Source: an uncultured Opitutaceae bacterium (GTDB lineage: Bacteria > Verrucomicrobiota > Verrucomicrobiae > Opitutales > Opitutaceae). From it: 6,553 nt of DNA. Below are positions 5,947-6,553 of the stretch, in pieces. Every line of letters starts with the position of its first letter. Position 1 is the first letter of the stretch. The stretch spans positions 1-6,553 of the forward strand of contig CAMLSH010000222.1 in assembly GCA_946482625.1 (NCBI GenBank). The letters are read 5' to 3'. A program made the translations under genes and the position numbers. Below the pieces are notes generated by a model. The model ran no database searches. It saw nothing but the letters and a program-made list of their open reading frames with translations, and was not told the origin of the DNA.

Positions 5947-5975
5947 CGGCCGGATTGCGTGAGGCGATCCGGCCG
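5947..5975. terminator. Strong hairpin between convergent GT61 and gpmI genes
   Basis: CGGCCGGAT (5947-5955) pairs perfectly with ATCCGGCCG (5967-5975). The stem extends inward by a T-G wobble and two further pairs, leaving a 5-base loop. It begins 12 bases past the gpmI stop codon in the minus direction and is followed there by a pyrimidine-rich stretch with TATTTTC. The position suggests a terminator for gpmI, perhaps serving both converging genes. The absence of a clean T-run keeps the call moderate. Confidence 0.5.
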
Positions 5976-5987
5976 CGTCGCGAAACG

Positions 5988-6553
5988 TTATCCGGCGATC
6001 AGGCTTTCGCCGGTCATCTCGGCAGGTTTGGGCAGGCCCATGAGTTGAAGCACGGTCGGAGCGATGTCGCCGAGGCGGCCGCCGGAACGCATCCGGGTTT
6101 TGCCTACAGCGAAGCCGTCACCGACGACGAACACTTCGACGAGGTTGAGCGTGTGCGCGGTGTGCGGGCCGTTGACGGTCGGGTCCCACATCTGTTCGGC
6201 GTTGCCATGATCGGCGCAGACGACGGCGCGACCGCCGACTTGCGCGATGGCCGCGAGGAGTTCGCCCACGCCCTGATCGGTGGCTTCGACGGCTTTGATC
6301 GTGGCGGGGAGCGAACCGGTGTGGCCGACCATGTCTGGGTTGGCGAAGTTGACGACGATGAGACCGTACTTGCCGGAGAGGATGGCTTCTTTGGAGAGGC
6401 GCGTGACCTCGGCGGCGGACATCTCGGGCTGCATGTCGTAGGTCGGGACCTTGGGACTCGACGGGCAGGCGCGATCTTCGCCGGGGAAGGGCGTGCCGCG
6501 GTAGTTGTTAAAGAAGAAGGTGACGTGGGGATTCTTCTCGGTTTCGGCGCAGC
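5988..6553 (-). CDS. gpmI: 2,3-bisphosphoglycerate-independent phosphoglycerate mutase, C-terminal part
   Basis: GpmI interconverts 3- and 2-phosphoglycerate in glycolysis and gluconeogenesis, using two Mn(II) ions in an alkaline-phosphatase-like fold; it is cytoplasmic and monomeric. The gene runs off the right edge. The visible 187 codons are the C-terminal part of a protein normally about 510-550 residues long. The upstream part reads [16 protein letters not shown], then [19 protein letters not shown] and [10 protein letters not shown], all conserved in GpmI. Metal-binding motifs follow: [22 protein letters not shown] and GPHTAHT, supplying the expected Asp and His ligands. It ends GESLIAG before TAA at 5990-5988. 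The Met codon at 6434 is internal and is not the start, because family sequence continues upstream of it to the edge. Identification is very secure; the nucleophile Ser is in the part outside the window. Confidence 0.96.
   Translation of the reverse strand, partial: CAETEKNPHVTFFFNNYRGTPFPGEDRACPSSPKVPTYDMQPEMSAAEVTRLSKEAILSGKYGLIVVNFANPDMVGHTGSLPATIKAVEATDQGVGELLAAIAQVGGRAVVCADHGNAEQMWDPTVNGPHTAHTLNLVEVFVVGDGFAVGKTRMRSGGRLGDIAPTVLQLMGLPKPAEMTGESLIAG

Overview
The window is high-GC bacterial DNA. It holds five complete protein genes and one gene cut by the right edge. Recognisable families are RecF, a class V (NifS/IscS-like) cysteine desulfurase, GmhA-type sedoheptulose-7-phosphate isomerase, a GT-B glycosyltransferase with a GT4-like C-terminal half, a GT61 (DUF563) glycosyltransferase and cofactor-independent phosphoglycerate mutase (GpmI). 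The GC-rich coding style, the weak or absent Shine-Dalgarno sequences and the kinds of short intergenic repeats resemble Verrucomicrobiota, possibly Opitutaceae. That placement is inferred from general style and not from any marker gene. A heptose-pathway gene suggests a Gram-negative-type envelope.

Layout from left to right: recF (minus, 41-1144) lies 76 bp downstream of the cysteine desulfurase (minus, 1221-2525), so the pair could be co-transcribed. A 240-bp divergent gap follows. Next come gmhA (plus, 2766-3320) and, convergent with it, a GT-B glycosyltransferase (minus, 3373-4512). A second divergent gap leads to the GT61 gene (plus, 4678-5847). This converges on the 3' part of gpmI (minus, from 5988 past the right edge), with a strong hairpin between them. 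No RNA gene, CRISPR array, transposase or origin was seen.

Functionally, gmhA and the two glycosyltransferases form a small envelope-polysaccharide group: GmhA makes the heptose phosphate precursor, and the two transferases would add sugars to a surface glycan. RecF (DNA gap repair), the cysteine desulfurase (sulfur supply) and GpmI (glycolysis) are housekeeping genes with no obvious link to it.

The most unusual feature is inside the cysteine desulfurase. A Pro/Ala/Ser/Thr-rich stretch of about 55 residues interrupts the normally compact segment before the conserved ANNETG motif. It contains two identical 21-bp perfect palindromes exactly 78 bp apart in the same frame, each read as CHVLRDT. 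This looks like palindromic repeat DNA that entered a conserved enzyme gene and stayed in frame. The gaps hold further short repeats: a CGCGGAG triplet, a 10-bp-stem hairpin touching the desulfurase start codon, a degenerate TGACCA array, and a GCGGGGTG/CACCCCGC palindrome.
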